From the NCBI GenBank assembly GCA_030432925.1, contig JAUILT010000015.1:1-42399 (forward strand): a DNA stretch of 42,399 nucleotides, given 5' to 3'. Source of the DNA: Bdellovibrionia bacterium (GTDB lineage Bacteria > Bdellovibrionota > Bdellovibrionia > Bdellovibrionales > UBA1609). The notes under the pieces were generated by a model. That model saw nothing but the letters and a program-made list of their open reading frames with translations, searched no databases and had not been told where the DNA came from. How positions within the stretch are numbered: the stretch's first letter is position 1; each line of letters opens with the position of its first letter. This document shows positions 30,989 through 40,407 of this stretch, piece after piece. Made by a program: the position numbers and the translations under genes.

Positions 30989-31225
30989 ATGTCTATTCAA
31001 CCTAAAGTGACTAAAATTATCGAAGAACAATTAGGCGTGGACCCTGATCGCATTAAGCCAGAAGCGTCTTTTATCGATGACCTTGGGGCCGATAGCCTTG
31101 ATATTGTGGAGCTGGTTATGGCTATGGAAGAGGAGTTTGATTTAGAGATTCCTGATGAAGATGCTGAAAAACTGAAGACAGTTCAGGATGTCACTAGCTA
31201 TATTGAAGGCAAAGGCAAGGCTTAA
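30989..31225 (+). CDS. acpP: Acyl carrier protein
   Basis: The 78-residue acidic protein carries growing acyl chains on a 4'-phosphopantetheine attached to S36 in the motif [10 protein letters not shown]. Helices and length match E. coli AcpP. A strong GAAGGAGAGAG ribosome-binding site precedes the ATG, in keeping with high expression. It lies between fabG and fabF, the common order. Confidence 0.97.
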   Translation: MSIQPKVTKIIEEQLGVDPDRIKPEASFIDDLGADSLDIVELVMAMEEEFDLEIPDEDAEKLKTVQDVTSYIEGKGKA

Positions 31226-31298
31226 ACTCCAAACTCTTTGGCCTCATAATTAGCAACCACTCATTCAAAAGCATTTTTGTATTTAGGGAAGATTCATT

Positions 31299-32570
31299 AT
31301 GGGGAGTGAGAATATATTCATACGTGGCCAGAAAATAGAGCGTCGGGTGGTGGTTACAGGCATTGGCCTTATCACCCCTCTCGGAGCTGACTTGGGCACT
31401 TCCTGGACAGGCCTCACTGAAGGCCGGTCTGGTATTTCTGGTATTACCTTTTTCGATACTGAAAAATTTGACGTCAAAATCGCCGGTGAAGTCAGCGACT
31501 TCAAAGTGGATGATTTTATCGAAAAAAAGGAACAAAAGAAAATGGATCGGTTTATCCATTTTGCTATGGCCTCCGCAGAAATGGCGCTCAAGGACTCAGG
31601 GCTGGAACTCTCTGAAGAAGTGCGCGCCACTACAGGAACTTTTATTGGTGTCGGCATGGGTGGATTACCGTACATTGAAAAAAACCACACCGTAATGATG
31701 AATCGTGGACCTTCGCGGATCACTCCATTTTTTATTCCTGCTGTCATCACCAACTTAGCTAGTGGCCAAGTCAGTATTAAGTATGGGCTTAGGGGCCCCA
31801 ATTACAGCATCACTTCGGCTTGTGCCTCTGGAGCCCATGCTATCGGTGAGGCGACAAAATACATTAGAGATGGACTTTGTCAGGTTATGGTGGCCGGAGG
31901 TTCTGAGGCTGTAGTCTCTGAAATGGCCGTCGGTGGTTTTGCCTCAATGAAAGCTCTCTCTACGAGAAATGACTCTCCTAAAACAGCCTCTCGACCTTGG
32001 GATAGGGATCGAGACGGATTTGTGTTGAGTGAAGGGTCGAGTGTGTTGATTCTTGAGGATTATGAACATGCTAAAAAACGAGGCGCTCGGATTTATTGTG
32101 AGGTGAGCGGTTATGGAGCCAGTTCAGACGCCCACCACATGACAAATCCATCTCCCGGTGGAGCCGGTGCTGCTCAGGCTATGTACAATGCCCTTAAAGA
32201 TGGACGTATCAATAAAGAAAAAATTGACTATGTCAACGCTCATGGCACCAGCACACCTGTCGGAGATGAAGTTGAAACACAGGCTGTTAAAGCTATTTTT
32301 GGAGATCATGCCGAAAAGCTTTGGATTTCTTCAACAAAAAGTATGACGGGACACACTTTGGGAGCCGCAGGAGCCATTGAGAGTGCAATTAGTATTATGG
32401 CCTTAAGCACAGGGGTGGTGCCGCCAACAATCAACCTGGAGAACCCCAGCGATGATTGTGATTTAGACTTTGTACCGTTAACTGCTCGAGAAAAAGACCT
32501 GAACTGTGTACTCAATAACAGCTTTGGTTTTGGTGGAACAAATGCCTGTCTCATATTTTCAAAAATATAA
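31299..32570 (+). CDS. fabF: Beta-ketoacyl-ACP synthase II
   Basis: FabF elongates acyl-ACP with malonyl-ACP. The Cys-His-His triad is complete: C175 in SACASGAH, H315 in [12 protein letters not shown]352 in TGHTLGAAG, plus K347. The N-terminal extension of 15 residues (MGSENIFIRGQKIER) before RVVVTGIG is longer than usual, but no later Met fits. Position directly after acpP is the normal fabF place. A second paralogue (FabB type) lies at 35,493. Confidence 0.95.
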   Translation: MGSENIFIRGQKIERRVVVTGIGLITPLGADLGTSWTGLTEGRSGISGITFFDTEKFDVKIAGEVSDFKVDDFIEKKEQKKMDRFIHFAMASAEMALKDSGLELSEEVRATTGTFIGVGMGGLPYIEKNHTVMMNRGPSRITPFFIPAVITNLASGQVSIKYGLRGPNYSITSACASGAHAIGEATKYIRDGLCQVMVAGGSEAVVSEMAVGGFASMKALSTRNDSPKTASRPWDRDRDGFVLSEGSSVLILEDYEHAKKRGARIYCEVSGYGASSDAHHMTNPSPGGAGAAQAMYNALKDGRINKEKIDYVNAHGTSTPVGDEVETQAVKAIFGDHAEKLWISSTKSMTGHTLGAAGAIESAISIMALSTGVVPPTINLENPSDDCDLDFVPLTAREKDLNCVLNNSFGFGGTNACLIFSKI

Positions 32571-32590
32571 AACTTTCTGTGAGAGTAACC

Positions 32591-33025
32591 ATGAGTGTTG
32601 AAATTCAAAATCTATGGATTGCCAGTGATCATGCTGGTTTTGACTTGAAAAGTTTTTTAATAGAATCCAACCCAACCCTCCCCTGGAAAGACCTGGGACC
32701 AGACTCTGACTCTCGCGTGGATTACCCCGACTTTGCAGAAAAACTAACAGGACATCTAAACCCTGATACAGATTTGGGTGTTTTGGTCTGTGGATCCGGG
32801 CAAGGTATGGCTATTAAAGCAAATAGAAACTCAAAAGTTCGTGCGGCTCTTTGCTGGACAGAGCAGGTGGCTCAACTTTCTCGGGCCCATAATAATGCCA
32901 ATATCTTATGCCTGGGATCTAGAGTTATGAAGCACGAACTTTGTAATGATATTTTGAAAACATTTTTGCAAACACCTTTTGAAGGTGGACGACATGCGGA
33001 CCGAGTGAGGAAACTTTCTGTATGA
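32591..33025 (+). CDS. rpiB: Ribose-5-phosphate isomerase B
   Basis: RpiB interconverts ribose 5-phosphate and ribulose 5-phosphate in the pentose phosphate pathway. The ATG at 32591 is preferred to a GTG at 32579. Motifs seen in the 144 residues: [33 protein letters not shown] with catalytic C67, and [13 protein letters not shown]. The glyA ATG overlaps its stop as ATGA, a pairing also known from other bacteria. Confidence 0.93.
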   Translation: MSVEIQNLWIASDHAGFDLKSFLIESNPTLPWKDLGPDSDSRVDYPDFAEKLTGHLNPDTDLGVLVCGSGQGMAIKANRNSKVRAALCWTEQVAQLSRAHNNANILCLGSRVMKHELCNDILKTFLQTPFEGGRHADRVRKLSV

Positions 33026-34266
33026 GTTTATTAAACAGTGATCCACAAATAGCTGAAATTATAAAAAAAGAGGCCCATCGCCAAGAGTATGGTCTAGAAA
33101 TGATTGCTTCCGAGAATTACACATCCAAGGCTGTTATGGAGGCTCAGGGCTCTATTTTGACTAACAAATATGCCGAAGGCTATCCAAGCAAACGCTACTA
33201 CGGAGGCTGTGAGTTTGTGGACCAGGCAGAAGACCTGGCCATAGAAAGGGCACAACAGCTTTTTGGTGTTGAGCATGCCAACGTCCAACCCCACTCAGGA
33301 TCGCAGGCAAATATGGCCGTCTATTTGGCCTGCCTCAAAGCTGGAGATAAGGTTTTGGGCATGGACCTTTCTCATGGTGGACACCTGACCCATGGTTCTC
33401 CAGTAAATTTTAGTGGAATTTTATTTGAAGCCACTCACTATGGTCTGGATCCCGAAACAGGGCTTTTGAACTACAATGCCATCCGAGATCTCGCTAAAAA
33501 AGATCCACCTAAAATGATTATTGCCGGGTACTCGGCCTATCCAAGAGTATTGGATTTTGAAAAGTTTCGGTCCATTGCTGACGAGGTGGGAGCCACACTT
33601 TTGGTGGATATGGCCCACTTTGCAGGGCTTGTGGCTGGGGGGGTTCATCCAACACCTGTGGGATATGCAGACTTTATCACCACGACGACCCATAAAACTT
33701 TAAGGGGACCTAGGGGGGGGCTTATTCTCACTCACGAGAAGAATGCTAAAAAAGTGAATTCCAAAATTTTCCCTGGTATTCAAGGTGGCCCCCTGGAGCA
33801 TGTTATCGCTGCAAAAGCAGTGGCTTTTGGTGAGTGCTTAAAAGATGACTTTAAGGTTTATTGTCAAAATGTGATAAAAAATGCCAAAGCGCTTTCTGAG
33901 GCATTGCTCTCTGAAGGTTTTGAGTTGGTCACCGGTGGTACTGACAACCACTTACTCTTAGTGGATTTGAGTAAAAAAGAGATCACTGGAAAGGATGCTG
34001 AAAAAGCTCTGGACTTAGCAGGGATCACAGTAAATAAAAATACCGTTCCCAATGAGACTCGCTCCCCCTTTGTTACCAGCGGCATTCGAATAGGAACCCC
34101 TGCTTTAACCACACGAGGCTTTGGTACAGAGGAAATGACTCTTATTGGCAAGTGGATTTCGCGAGTGATGGAAAATATAAACAATGAGTCTGAACTGCAT
34201 AAAATTAAAGGAGAAATCCGAGAGCTTTGTTTAAAATACCCTATTTATACCGGGTCGGTATTATAA
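33022..34266 (+). CDS. glyA: Serine hydroxymethyltransferase
   Basis: GlyA converts serine and tetrahydrofolate to glycine and methylene-tetrahydrofolate, feeding one-carbon metabolism. The 414-residue protein shows [26 protein letters not shown], the PLP Lys in [13 protein letters not shown] (K225) and the usual length (about 415-420). It follows rpiB with an ATGA overlap and ends this run; a GC-rich stem-like stretch (near 34281-34297) follows the stop. Confidence 0.97.
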   Translation: MSLLNSDPQIAEIIKKEAHRQEYGLEMIASENYTSKAVMEAQGSILTNKYAEGYPSKRYYGGCEFVDQAEDLAIERAQQLFGVEHANVQPHSGSQANMAVYLACLKAGDKVLGMDLSHGGHLTHGSPVNFSGILFEATHYGLDPETGLLNYNAIRDLAKKDPPKMIIAGYSAYPRVLDFEKFRSIADEVGATLLVDMAHFAGLVAGGVHPTPVGYADFITTTTHKTLRGPRGGLILTHEKNAKKVNSKIFPGIQGGPLEHVIAAKAVAFGECLKDDFKVYCQNVIKNAKALSEALLSEGFELVTGGTDNHLLLVDLSKKEITGKDAEKALDLAGITVNKNTVPNETRSPFVTSGIRIGTPALTTRGFGTEEMTLIGKWISRVMENINNESELHKIKGEIRELCLKYPIYTGSVL

Positions 34267-34314
34267 CGGGGAAACACTATAGAGGCCACGGGCCCTCTCC
34301 GATACAATAAAAGA

Positions 34315-34851
34315 ATGAGACGACGAGATTTGACCTTAGTGAGCTTTATAACATTTGTGGCGATGATTTCACTCGTTGCCTGCGGGAATTTTCGAAGACC
34401 ACAGTATCGGACAGCTCGTGCTCCTCAAGGCGGCACGGCTATCACACAGGGGCCCTTTCGGCTCCATTGGCCGGTAGATCAGGTTCATGTCACTCAAAAA
34501 TTTAAGCCCTACAAAAAACGCCCCCACCACGGAGTGGACCTTGATGGAGTGAAAAATGACCCTATTTATTCTGCACACGAAGGTTATGTTATTTATGCGG
34601 GCTCTGGGTTTAAAGGCTATGGCAAGATGATTATTGTTCAATATGATAATGAATGGGCTTCTCTTTATTCTCACTTGAACTCTATCAAGATTCAAGAGGG
34701 TCAGTACGTACGTCCTCGCCAACTTATCGGAAAAATGGGGCGCACCGGCAGAGCTTCAGGTGTGCACCTACACTTTGAACTGATGCGCTATAAGGTACCT
34801 ATAAACCCTCTTCCACTTCTGAAAGATGAGCAACGACTCGTGAAGTATTGA
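34315..34851 (+). CDS. M23 (LytM-type) peptidase lipoprotein
   Basis: The 178-residue protein has a lipoprotein signal with lipobox LVAC (Cys23). The rest is an M23 domain: HHGVDL gives the zinc ligands H71 and D75, SHL contains H120, and HLHFE gives the last ligands (H151, H153). All needed residues are present, so it should cleave peptidoglycan cross-links or, as in NlpD, activate amidases. No LysM domain is present. There is no Shine-Dalgarno sequence; TACAAT at 34303-34308 suggests a start of transcription at or near the ATG. Confidence 0.85.
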   Translation: MRRRDLTLVSFITFVAMISLVACGNFRRPQYRTARAPQGGTAITQGPFRLHWPVDQVHVTQKFKPYKKRPHHGVDLDGVKNDPIYSAHEGYVIYAGSGFKGYGKMIIVQYDNEWASLYSHLNSIKIQEGQYVRPRQLIGKMGRTGRASGVHLHFELMRYKVPINPLPLLKDEQRLVKY

Positions 34852-34954
34852 CACTCCTTTTGGTCGATCTTGATTGACTCCTGTTAAATTCTGCTAAATT
34901 CTCTGCCCCAATATGTTTGCTCTCTGTTTTTATCAATTGTAAAGGGTTGTCTTC

Positions 34955-35473
34955 ATGTTCGAAAAAAAATCTTTTTATAGCAAAGAAGAGCTGATTCTTT
35001 GTGGCGAGGGTCAACTGTTTGACTCTGGACTTCCTCGGCTGCCCTTGCCCCCTATGTTGATGTTTGATCGCTTTACTGAGGTTTCAGAAAGTGGGGGCTC
35101 TTTTGAAAAAGGACTCATTCGAGCAGAACTAGATATCAACCCAGACTTATGGTTTTTTAAGTGCCACTTTAAAGATGATCCTGTTATGCCGGGATGTCTG
35201 GGATTAGATGCACTTTGGCAAATGCTGGGCTTTTACCTGGGGTGGTTAGGTCACAGTGGAAAAGGTCGGGCTCTTGGTTGTGGTGAGGTGAAGTTCACAG
35301 AGCAAGTTCTGCCAAATGCCGGCATTGTGGAATACAAAGTAGAAGTAAGAAAACTTATTCAAAGAAAACTTGTTATGGGCGTTGCTGATGCCGAACTGAG
35401 TTGCAATGGCAAAGTTTTTTATCAATGTAAAGATCTAAAAGTGGCCCTCTTTAACGAACAACTCACCTCCTAG
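34955..35473 (+). CDS. fabA: 3-hydroxydecanoyl-ACP dehydratase/isomerase
   Basis: FabA dehydrates 3-hydroxyacyl-ACP and isomerises trans-2-decenoyl to cis-3-decenoyl-ACP, the branch point to unsaturated fatty acids. The 172-residue protein shows [20 protein letters not shown] with H71 and D85, the two catalytic residues, and [10 protein letters not shown] in the N-terminal part. This is the FabA rather than FabZ pattern. It stands next to a FabB-type synthase, 19 bp downstream, as in classical anaerobic unsaturated-fatty-acid pathways. Confidence 0.93.
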   Translation: MFEKKSFYSKEELILCGEGQLFDSGLPRLPLPPMLMFDRFTEVSESGGSFEKGLIRAELDINPDLWFFKCHFKDDPVMPGCLGLDALWQMLGFYLGWLGHSGKGRALGCGEVKFTEQVLPNAGIVEYKVEVRKLIQRKLVMGVADAELSCNGKVFYQCKDLKVALFNEQLTS

Positions 35474-35492
35474 AAAGATATAGGCAAATATC

Positions 35493-36695
35493 ATGAAACG
35501 AGTCGTAGTTACAGGTTTGGGAATTATCAGCAGCATCGGAAATAACCAGAAGCAAGTGCTTGAATCATTAAGTTCTGGCAAATCTGGAATTACTGAAGCT
35601 CTTGATTACAAAGAGCTCGGCTTGGGCAGTCAAATCTATGGAAGCCTTGATTTGGACCTTGAGTCTGGAGTGGATAAACGGATTCGACGCTTTATGGGTG
35701 ATGGTGCTGGCTACGCTTATGTGGCCATGCAACAAGCTATTAAAGATTCAGATTTGAATGAGGCTCTTGTTTCGAACCCTATGACAGGTCTTGTAGTGGG
35801 CTCTGGAGGGGCTTCTACAGAAGCCATTGTAAAAGCTGCAGATATACTCAGAGATAAGGGCGTTCGTCGTGTAGGACCATTTGCCGTTCCCAAGGCTATG
35901 TCTAGCACTATTTCTGCTTGTCTTGCGACACCCTTTAAAATCCAAGGGGTTAATTACTCAATCACTTCGGCCTGTGCCACCAGTGCTCACTGTATTGGAA
36001 ATGCTGCTGAACTTATTCAAATGGGTAAGCAGAATATTGTTTTTGCAGGAGGGGGCGAGGAGCTGCACTGGTCTCTCACTCACTTATTTGATGCTATGAA
36101 GGCCTTGTCAACTCGGTACAACGAAACTCCTAGTAAAGCCTCCAGAGCTTTTGATATTGATAGAGATGGCTTTGTTATTTCTGGTGGCGGTGGAATAGTT
36201 GTTCTCGAAGAGTATGAGCACGCCAAAGCCAGAGGGGCTAGAATTTATGCTGAAGTTACGGGCTATGGCGCCACCTCTGATGGCTATGATATGGTCGCGC
36301 CCAGTGGAGAGGGAGCTTTTCGCTGTATGAAGCAGGCTATCGGTAACAAAAAAATTGATTATATTAACTGCCATGGAACGAGTACTCCCGTAGGAGACGT
36401 GGCCGAACTCAAGGCCATCAAAGAGGTTTTTGGTTCTGAGGCCCCAGCTTTTTCTAGCACCAAATCTCTTACGGGCCACTCTTTGGGAGCCGCAGGAGTT
36501 CATGAGGCCATCTATTCACTCCTGATGCTCAAAAACCAGTTTGTTGTAGCATCGGCCAATATTGAAAATTTAGACCCAGAGGCACAAGGAATGCCGCTGG
36601 TGCTTGAGACTCAAAGTCAAAAGTTGGAACATATACTTTCGAACTCTTTTGGTTTTGGTGGCACCAATGCCAGCCTGGTATTTTCAGTCATTTGA
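35493..36695 (+). CDS. fabB: Beta-ketoacyl-ACP synthase I
   Basis: The 400-residue condensing enzyme keeps C161 in [14 protein letters not shown]294 in [11 protein letters not shown] and H329 in TGHSLGAAG, with K324. [10 protein letters not shown] and pairing with fabA identify it as the FabB type that elongates cis-3-decenoyl-ACP. The ATG lies 19 bp after the fabA stop. It is clearly divergent from the fabF at 31,299, so it is not a recent duplicate. Confidence 0.93.
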   Translation: MKRVVVTGLGIISSIGNNQKQVLESLSSGKSGITEALDYKELGLGSQIYGSLDLDLESGVDKRIRRFMGDGAGYAYVAMQQAIKDSDLNEALVSNPMTGLVVGSGGASTEAIVKAADILRDKGVRRVGPFAVPKAMSSTISACLATPFKIQGVNYSITSACATSAHCIGNAAELIQMGKQNIVFAGGGEELHWSLTHLFDAMKALSTRYNETPSKASRAFDIDRDGFVISGGGGIVVLEEYEHAKARGARIYAEVTGYGATSDGYDMVAPSGEGAFRCMKQAIGNKKIDYINCHGTSTPVGDVAELKAIKEVFGSEAPAFSSTKSLTGHSLGAAGVHEAIYSLLMLKNQFVVASANIENLDPEAQGMPLVLETQSQKLEHILSNSFGFGGTNASLVFSVI

Positions 36696-36723
36696 ACTGC
36701 TACCGCAGAAAAAAGTAGGTTAC

Positions 36724-37659
36724 ATGTTTAAAAGACACTCAACATACTCCAAATGGATAATGGCCCTAATTGTATATTCTCTTTTTGTTTTTTTGTGGGG
36801 AGCTTGGGTAAGGATTTCTGGAAGTGGAGATGGGTGCGGTGAGCACTGGCCCTTTTGTCACGGAGAACTGATCCCTAGCTCCTATGCCGTCAAAGTCTGG
36901 ATTGAAAACTTTCATAGGATTTCCACAAAAATCTACGGATTCTTTGTGATAGGTTTGGTGATTTTGGCATTTCGATGGACGACAAAAGGACATGCTGCAA
37001 GAAAAGGAATTCTTTGGACACTTTTTTTTACACTGACCGAGGGAATTATTGGAGCCATTCTTGTTATTAAAGGATTTGTTGTCAATGACGAGAGCCCACA
37101 AAGAGCTATTATTATAGGACTTCACCTTATTAATACTTTTTTCTTAATGGGAGCGTTGTTTTATACTTGGTTTGTGTCTTTTTATAACATTGCAAAACTA
37201 AGGGTTCTTTTTAAAAAAAACATTATGTTACTTATAATGGGATGGATTCTTTTGCTTGGAGGAACAGGAGCTATTGCAGCGCTTTCCACGACACTATTTC
37301 CTTCAGAGTCTTTACTCTCTGGGCTGCTCAGTGATTTTTCTGCCGAAGGGCACTTTTTAGAACGTTTAAGGGTCCTTCATCCACTGATTGCCATTGGTTT
37401 TTTTGTATTTGTACTCATGCAGTGGGACCAAAGCCTGAAACTCAATTCTCTGGCCATGAAATGGAGATGGGGGTTCTTTTTCAGCGTGGGTCTGGGCTTT
37501 TTTGGAGGAGTTTTGACGTTGGGACTTCTTTCTCCTATTTGGCTAAAACTTACGCATTTAATGACAGCCCATATTCTTTGGTTGGCTTTTTGTGGATTTT
37601 ACCTATCTCACAATCTTCCAGATGCGTTGGTAAAACAAATAACCCAAAAAACTCCATAG
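36724..37659 (+). CDS. ctaA: Heme A synthase (CtaA/COX15 family)
   Basis: ATG at 36724 gives 311 residues and about eight membrane helices; a longer frame into fabB is not real. Family marks: RISGSGDGCGEHWPFCHG with the Cys pair C38/C45, ENFHR (E61, H64), then conserved histidines in IIIGLHLINT (H134), RVLHPLI (H219) and THLMTAHI (H278, H283). It oxidises the heme O methyl group to heme A in the inner membrane for terminal oxidases. No cytochrome oxidase genes lie beside it. The end overlaps the convergent small membrane gene by 57 bp. Confidence 0.85.
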   Translation: MFKRHSTYSKWIMALIVYSLFVFLWGAWVRISGSGDGCGEHWPFCHGELIPSSYAVKVWIENFHRISTKIYGFFVIGLVILAFRWTTKGHAARKGILWTLFFTLTEGIIGAILVIKGFVVNDESPQRAIIIGLHLINTFFLMGALFYTWFVSFYNIAKLRVLFKKNIMLLIMGWILLLGGTGAIAALSTTLFPSESLLSGLLSDFSAEGHFLERLRVLHPLIAIGFFVFVLMQWDQSLKLNSLAMKWRWGFFFSVGLGFFGGVLTLGLLSPIWLKLTHLMTAHILWLAFCGFYLSHNLPDALVKQITQKTP

Positions 37660-37944
37660 CGCTCCAAGGAATCCACCCAATAGAGCTGTTATAAGTATCA
37701 TCAACCACGATGAGCCTTGCAGCGGAAACAACACGGACATTTTATTAGCCATCAACCCATGGGATTTTATATTTAAAATGTAGGCCGCGCCCCACCAAAT
37801 CACAAATAGGCTCAAAAAACCAACCGTCAAGCTATGCCATGTCGAACGAGATTTCAAGCCGATCAAAAAACACGGGGGAGCAAAGCCCCACCAAGGCAAC
37901 AAAAAAGAAAAGGGAAGAATAAGCAGAATAGCTAGGTAAATCAC
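37603..37944 (-). CDS. Small membrane protein of unknown function
   Basis: The 113-residue product has at least three hydrophobic segments (ILLILPFSFLLPWWGF, LTVGFLSLFVIWWGAAYIL, WLMILITALLGGFLGALW). Its start GTG overlaps the acylase stop (GTGA), so it is the last gene of that operon. Its 3' end overlaps the heme A synthase gene on the other strand by 57 bp. No family recognised. Confidence 0.6.
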   Translation of the reverse strand: MIYLAILLILPFSFLLPWWGFAPPCFLIGLKSRSTWHSLTVGFLSLFVIWWGAAYILNIKSHGLMANKMSVLFPLQGSSWLMILITALLGGFLGALWSFLGYLFYQRIWKIVR

Positions 37945-40370
37945 TCTTGAGTCTCCATAGGCTCTGTTAAAAATCTAACTTGTCGATATTGATTCTCAGC
38001 CCAACCCTCTACTTGTGAGTCATAAAGTTTTGAAAAAGGATTTCCACTAGGACCTCCTGGAAAGTTTGTCCAGGCTTGAAAGTTTTCACCTATCCTAACA
38101 ATTTGCCTCCAAACAGCTCCGGCAGAACCTGTATTAACGTCCACAGTATAGCGACCACCACTTTTGGGCACGTTCAAAGAACTCAAAGCTAAAATTCTCA
38201 AAATATGGGGGACTCTTGTTGGGCGGGTTTCTTTCCACTTCCAAGATGTATAATCTCCACTATTCTTTTTACTGAGTTCCTCCCAAGCCTGATGAAAACT
38301 CTTATTGACCTTGTCAATAAGTAGTTTTTTGAGTTCGTTGGGTTGACTCAATTCTTTCAAAAACCAAAAGTGTGCAGGTTCAATAGTCTCAGGTTTTTTT
38401 AGAAGATCTCTAACTAACTGCACAGTTCGACGAGCTTTTGGGTATGCGTTTCGAACTCTAGGGCCAAAATGAGTTCTAAAAAGAGTTTCTTCAAAAGATT
38501 TCCACCAAAAATAAAATAGAGACATCTCCCAATCATCAGCTCTGGCGTGATAATCCCAAGTTGATAAATCTCTGATGGCTTGTTTTTGATCTTTATTCAG
38601 ATCTCCTACAAAAAGAACATCCAATAAAAGAGGTAATAACTCATTAGCATGAGGGCTATAGATTTGACTTTGCAGGTCTTTAAAGGCTTTAAAGTCAGGG
38701 GACCCTTTCATACTCTTTAACCCTTTTTCAATCTGAGAGGCTCGGTAACTCTCTTCCCAATCCCAATTGAGGTAATATTTGTAGTTCTTAGGAGCAATTC
38801 TTTGATTAGCACTAAAAACATAGCCCTGTTTGGGGTGATGGGATTGAGGCATTTCGCTGTACTCAATAAGCTCTTGCCATTCAGGGTCCGTTTGGCGACC
38901 GTTCTTAACCAAAGCTCCAGAGTAGCGGGTTCTCTTTGGAGCTTTTCCCATATGGATAATAGAAAGCTTTTTAGAGCTAGCACAGATCAGGTTTTGAATA
39001 GGAACATGATAGTACTTAACAGCTTCTAAGCAATCTTTATGGTTTTTTGCTTGAGTCAGGTTCAAAAAAGTTTTCAGTTCATTTTTGGCCTCGTGCCCCA
39101 TCCACCGAAAGGCCAGACCAAGTTTACCATCTCTACGATAGATCTTTCCAAACTTTCCCCACTCATGAGTAACAACAACCTTTTGTCCACTACGACTACT
39201 GACCGTGTCTGTACTTTTTTCCAACTGGAACCATTTTTTATCAAACAAATATTTATCTGAAAAATCTTCTTTAAACTCTACCTCATACCAATCCAATACA
39301 TCACTATTGCCGTTAGTGACAGCCCAGCCAAAACTTTTATGAAACCCAATCTGCAGCCCTGCACTTCCGATAATGCTGGCCCCATAAACATTAAAGTTTG
39401 GCGTGATCAACTGCTGTTCGTAAAAAATAGCTGGTAGTGAATAATTTAAGTGTGTGTCATTCGCTAGCCAAGTATGTTGATCCTTAGAGGATTCACCTGA
39501 AAAAGCCCAGTTATTACTACCGTTAGTAGCAAAAGGTTGAATGTACTCTTCGGCAATGTCCAGATTTACTTTGGCCAAAAATGGCTGATCAAAACCTTTT
39601 TGAACACTCCCTTTTGGTAGATTATTCTCACCTGACGGATAAGGGATAATAAGATCATCAGATAAAAACTGTGGGAACAAAGGTTTTAACTTTTCCCATC
39701 CGTGCTTTTGTGCATGACGGGTTAAAAATACATCATAAGATCTTCCTGCCAACCGAAAAGTCATTGCCATAAAAATTGCAATGGACGATCTGGGGGTCCA
39801 TTTTTTGGGTGAAGCACCTAAAAGTTTATACTCAACGGGAAGAGATTTAGAGTTCAGACTATCAATATACCTATTAACTCCTTCAGAATAGGCCGTAAAA
39901 GACTCCCTTGTTTCTGTATCTGCTAAAAGGTTATCAAGAGAGTTTTGGACGGCCTGCCTCATTCCAAGATTCACAAAGAATAAGTCTGTACTTAGAGTTT
40001 TATCTCCAAGAAGTTCAGATAAGCGCCCTTCTCCAGCTCGAGAGGTGACTTCCATCTGGAAAAGCCGATGTCTCGCATGAATAAACCCCTGTACACGGTA
40101 TAGATCTAAAGGGTTTTTTGCAAAAATATGAGGAACCCCATATTCATCCCATTGGACGGTGACAGTTTTATTTAGCTCCGGCCAATCTAAAACTTCAATT
40201 TGATGCTTTAAAGGTATGGGTGTGTTCTTCCAAAATCCAGTGAATGGACTCAGCAGCGGACCTAGGGCTGGAAAATCTGAAAATTGATGAGATAGAGTCA
40301 CAGTGAGAGTGAGTATTACAAATAATGCCAGATAAAACGGACACCATTTAAAAAATATTTTTTGAATCAC
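37941..40370 (-). CDS. Penicillin-acylase-family Ntn hydrolase
   Basis: The 809-residue precursor has a membrane or signal helix at 11-27. The acylase alpha-part shows WDEYGVPHIFA and HARHRLFQME, then the self-cleavage site TNGSNNWAFSG where S285 becomes the beta-chain N-terminal nucleophile. Downstream family motifs include WLANDTHLNYSLPAIFYEQ and FGWAVTNGNSDVLDWY. Length fits (about 780-850). Such enzymes hydrolyse amides such as acyl-homoserine lactones or beta-lactam side chains. The substrate cannot be told from sequence. It follows the histidine kinase by 37 bp on the same strand. Confidence 0.9.
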   Translation of the reverse strand: MIQKIFFKWCPFYLALFVILTLTVTLSHQFSDFPALGPLLSPFTGFWKNTPIPLKHQIEVLDWPELNKTVTVQWDEYGVPHIFAKNPLDLYRVQGFIHARHRLFQMEVTSRAGEGRLSELLGDKTLSTDLFFVNLGMRQAVQNSLDNLLADTETRESFTAYSEGVNRYIDSLNSKSLPVEYKLLGASPKKWTPRSSIAIFMAMTFRLAGRSYDVFLTRHAQKHGWEKLKPLFPQFLSDDLIIPYPSGENNLPKGSVQKGFDQPFLAKVNLDIAEEYIQPFATNGSNNWAFSGESSKDQHTWLANDTHLNYSLPAIFYEQQLITPNFNVYGASIIGSAGLQIGFHKSFGWAVTNGNSDVLDWYEVEFKEDFSDKYLFDKKWFQLEKSTDTVSSRSGQKVVVTHEWGKFGKIYRRDGKLGLAFRWMGHEAKNELKTFLNLTQAKNHKDCLEAVKYYHVPIQNLICASSKKLSIIHMGKAPKRTRYSGALVKNGRQTDPEWQELIEYSEMPQSHHPKQGYVFSANQRIAPKNYKYYLNWDWEESYRASQIEKGLKSMKGSPDFKAFKDLQSQIYSPHANELLPLLLDVLFVGDLNKDQKQAIRDLSTWDYHARADDWEMSLFYFWWKSFEETLFRTHFGPRVRNAYPKARRTVQLVRDLLKKPETIEPAHFWFLKELSQPNELKKLLIDKVNKSFHQAWEELSKKNSGDYTSWKWKETRPTRVPHILRILALSSLNVPKSGGRYTVDVNTGSAGAVWRQIVRIGENFQAWTNFPGGPSGNPFSKLYDSQVEGWAENQYRQVRFLTEPMETQE

Positions 40371-40407
40371 CAGGAAACCTCCTTCTTGCCTAAATATAGA
40401 CTTGTAA

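Noticed and set aside
31283-31801. 172-codon reverse frame within fabF
   Set aside because: It is antisense to the certain fabF gene; long antisense frames are common in such coding sequence.
34267-34314. Terminator after glyA
   Set aside because: A GC-rich stem-like stretch is present but has no T-run, so I do not call a terminator.
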